Positions 5,450 to 6,082 of a stretch of DNA of 6,082 nucleotides are shown piece by piece. The position numbers and the translations under genes were made by a program. The stretch covers positions 1-6,082 of the forward strand of contig JAJYMP010000253.1 in NCBI GenBank assembly GCA_021786915.1. Reading direction: 5' to 3'. The number at the start of each line of letters is the position of its first letter. Position 1 is the stretch's first letter. Under the pieces are notes generated by a model. It saw nothing but the letters and a program-made list of their open reading frames with translations. It was not told the origin of the DNA and searched no databases. This stretch comes from Chloroflexota bacterium (lineage in GTDB: Bacteria; Chloroflexota; Limnocylindria; Limnocylindrales; CSP1-4).

Positions 5450-6082
5450 ATGAATCGGTTGACGAAGTACGGCGGTCTACTGTTCGCGGCGTCGCTCGTC
5501 GCGTCGGCCTGCTCGAGCGGGGGCGCCTCCAGCGCTCCGACCGACGCGGCATCGCAGGTGGCATCGCAGACGGCATCGCAGGCAGCCTCCGCGGCGCCCA
5601 GCACCGCGGGAAAGAGTGTGTACAACATCGCCTTGGTCCGCTGGGAAGCGGGTGACATCTTCTTCAACGGCGTCCAGTACGGCGAAGAGCAGACGATCAA
5701 GAGCCTCGAGAGCCAGTACGGCGTCACGATCAACTTCAAGGTGGTGGCCGCCAACGATTCCGCGAAGCAGCTCGACGGGCTCCGCGCGCTCATGGCCCAG
5801 GGCATCGACGGTGTGAGCCTCGTGCCGTGGCAGGGCCCGACGATGACGGACGTCATCAAGGAGCTGCTCTCCGAGAAGATCCCGGTGGTCGTCCACAACA
5901 TTGCTGCCCCGGACTCCGCGGCGCCGTTCGTCGCCCAGGACAACACGGAGGCGGGCGCCCTCGCCGGCCAGGCGATCGAGCCAGGGGGTGGGGATCTTGG
6001 ATTCCGGGTTGAAGCAGCCGAGGTCGCCGTAGCCCATGTCGTCGGCCAGGATGAAGACGATGTTCGGCCGATCCGCTGCCCG
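5450..6082 (+). CDS. Sugar ABC transporter substrate-binding lipoprotein (RbsB-like), truncated by a chimeric 3' end
   Basis: The frame opens at ATG 5450 and stays open to the window edge (211 codons), but only about residues 1-176 look like the family. There is a lipoprotein signal peptide: basic MNRLTKYGG, a hydrophobic [11 protein letters not shown] segment and Cys21 in SACSSG as the lipid anchor. A disordered Ala/Ser/Gln/Pro linker follows (about 22-54), and then a type I periplasmic-binding fold. Its first strand is YNIALVRW, then [17 protein letters not shown], a second strand with [40 protein letters not shown] and [13 protein letters not shown]. This is the pentose/polyol-type binding protein fold (Peripla_BP_4). 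From about residue 177 the sequence no longer resembles the family and overlaps a sulfatase start on the other strand. It captures a sugar or polyol outside the membrane; the permease and ATPase would be expected next but are missing. The upstream frame is closed by TGA at 5414-5416, supporting this start. Confidence 0.85.
   Translation, partial: MNRLTKYGGLLFAASLVASACSSGGASSAPTDAASQVASQTASQAASAAPSTAGKSVYNIALVRWEAGDIFFNGVQYGEEQTIKSLESQYGVTINFKVVAANDSAKQLDGLRALMAQGIDGVSLVPWQGPTMTDVIKELLSEKIPVVVHNIAAPDSAAPFVAQDNTEAGALAGQAIEPGGGDLGFRVEAAEVAVAHVVGQDEDDVRPIRCP
5549..5584 (+). repeat. Three tandem 12-base repeats coding Ala-Ser-Gln-X
   Basis: Units GCATCGCAGGTG, GCATCGCAGACG and GCATCGCAGGCA follow each other without gaps, in frame with the lipoprotein gene, giving [12 protein letters not shown] (residues 34-45). 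They lie just after the lipidated Cys21 and form part of the flexible tether between membrane anchor and binding domain. The first nine bases of each unit are identical, so copy number could vary by slippage without breaking the frame. Confidence 0.85.
5948..5983. other. Chimeric junction or inversion breakpoint
   Basis: On the plus strand, family resemblance of the sugar-binding protein persists through AGALAGQAI (to about 5977) and then stops. On the minus strand, sulfatase resemblance comes from the right edge through [11 protein letters not shown] (to about 5948) and then stops. The roughly 30 shared bases satisfy both proteins at once in antisense, so the two genes were joined tail to tail at a stretch of chance similarity. 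This pattern is typical of an inverted chimera made by assembly or by multiple-displacement amplification, and less often of a real inversion. The exact breakpoint within the shared bases cannot be placed. Confidence 0.7.
5948..6082 (-). CDS. Sulfatase (arylsulfatase family) N-terminal fragment, cut at both ends
   Basis: Read on the minus strand from the right edge, the frame gives [29 protein letters not shown] and [11 protein letters not shown]. This is the classic opening of alkaline-phosphatase-superfamily sulfatases, where the paired Asp of [10 protein letters not shown] binds the active-site calcium and IPTPNLDRLAAEG is the next conserved block (W replaces N here). Sulfatases remove sulfate esters from sugars or aryl compounds. 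The start codon lies outside the window. Beyond about 5950 leftward the frame stays open to 5477 but reads as antisense of the binding-protein gene and is not sulfatase-like; the catalytic Cys/Ser-x-Pro-x-Arg motif is never reached. The fragment therefore ends at a junction and cannot encode an active enzyme as it stands. Family call is firm, despite its short length. Confidence 0.8.

Noticed and set aside
2821..5946. Very long open frame (1041 codons) on the minus strand
   Set aside because: It is antisense to the aldolase, E1, lipoyl and binding-protein genes, all of which have clear family motifs on the plus strand. Its translation shows no recognisable domain and is typical of stop-poor antisense frames in GC-rich DNA.
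5477..6037. Full 186-codon minus-strand frame as a complete sulfatase gene
   Set aside because: Only the portion right of about 5948 is sulfatase-like. The remainder is antisense to the binding-protein gene, and the conserved start lies upstream of the internal Met, beyond the window edge.
1..6082. tRNA, rRNA, CRISPR arrays, insertion sequences or phage genes
   Set aside because: No spaced direct repeats, transposase motifs, terminal inverted repeats or RNA-gene signatures were seen on either strand.

Overview
The window is GC-rich (about two thirds G+C by eye), with short intergenic gaps, Shine-Dalgarno sites of the GGAGG/GAGG type and two ATGA stop-start overlaps. This fits a high-GC bacterium such as a member of the Chloroflexota or Actinomycetota. 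The placement is inference only, because there is no rRNA or other phylogenetic marker here.

Layout: (1) At 1-281, on the minus strand, lies the N-terminal part of a 2-oxoacid dehydrogenase E2 acyltransferase. It begins almost directly with the catalytic domain and has no lipoyl domain in front. (2) A roughly 110-base, comparatively AT-rich divergent control region follows, with a consensus -35-like hexamer and a small palindrome. (3) On the plus strand there is a tight operon: a GlpD-type FAD glycerol-3-phosphate dehydrogenase (393-2096), a class II aldolase-family protein (2093-2989), a fused alpha-beta E1 of a ThDP-dependent 2-oxoacid/acetoin dehydrogenase (2986-5076), and a stand-alone 83-residue lipoyl domain (5083-5334). 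(4) After a 115-base gap comes a lipoprotein sugar-binding protein of an ABC transporter (from 5450). (5) At about 5950-5980 the sequence changes identity. The binding protein loses its family resemblance and the opposite strand becomes the N-terminus of a sulfatase, which runs off the right edge. This is best read as a chimeric join or a rearrangement breakpoint.

Read together, the genes suggest a catabolic unit. A sugar or polyol is captured by the lipoprotein, a phosphorylated intermediate is oxidised by the GlpD-like enzyme and processed by the aldolase-like protein, and a keto compound is decarboxylated or cleaved to an acyl-CoA by an E1/lipoyl/E2 system. Two features stand out. The E2 function appears split into a free lipoyl carrier and a lipoyl-less catalytic core encoded divergently. 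The aldolase-family protein has substitutions at several positions that are normally catalytic or zinc-binding. No E3, kinase, permease or regulator is visible in the window, so the substrate cannot be named.
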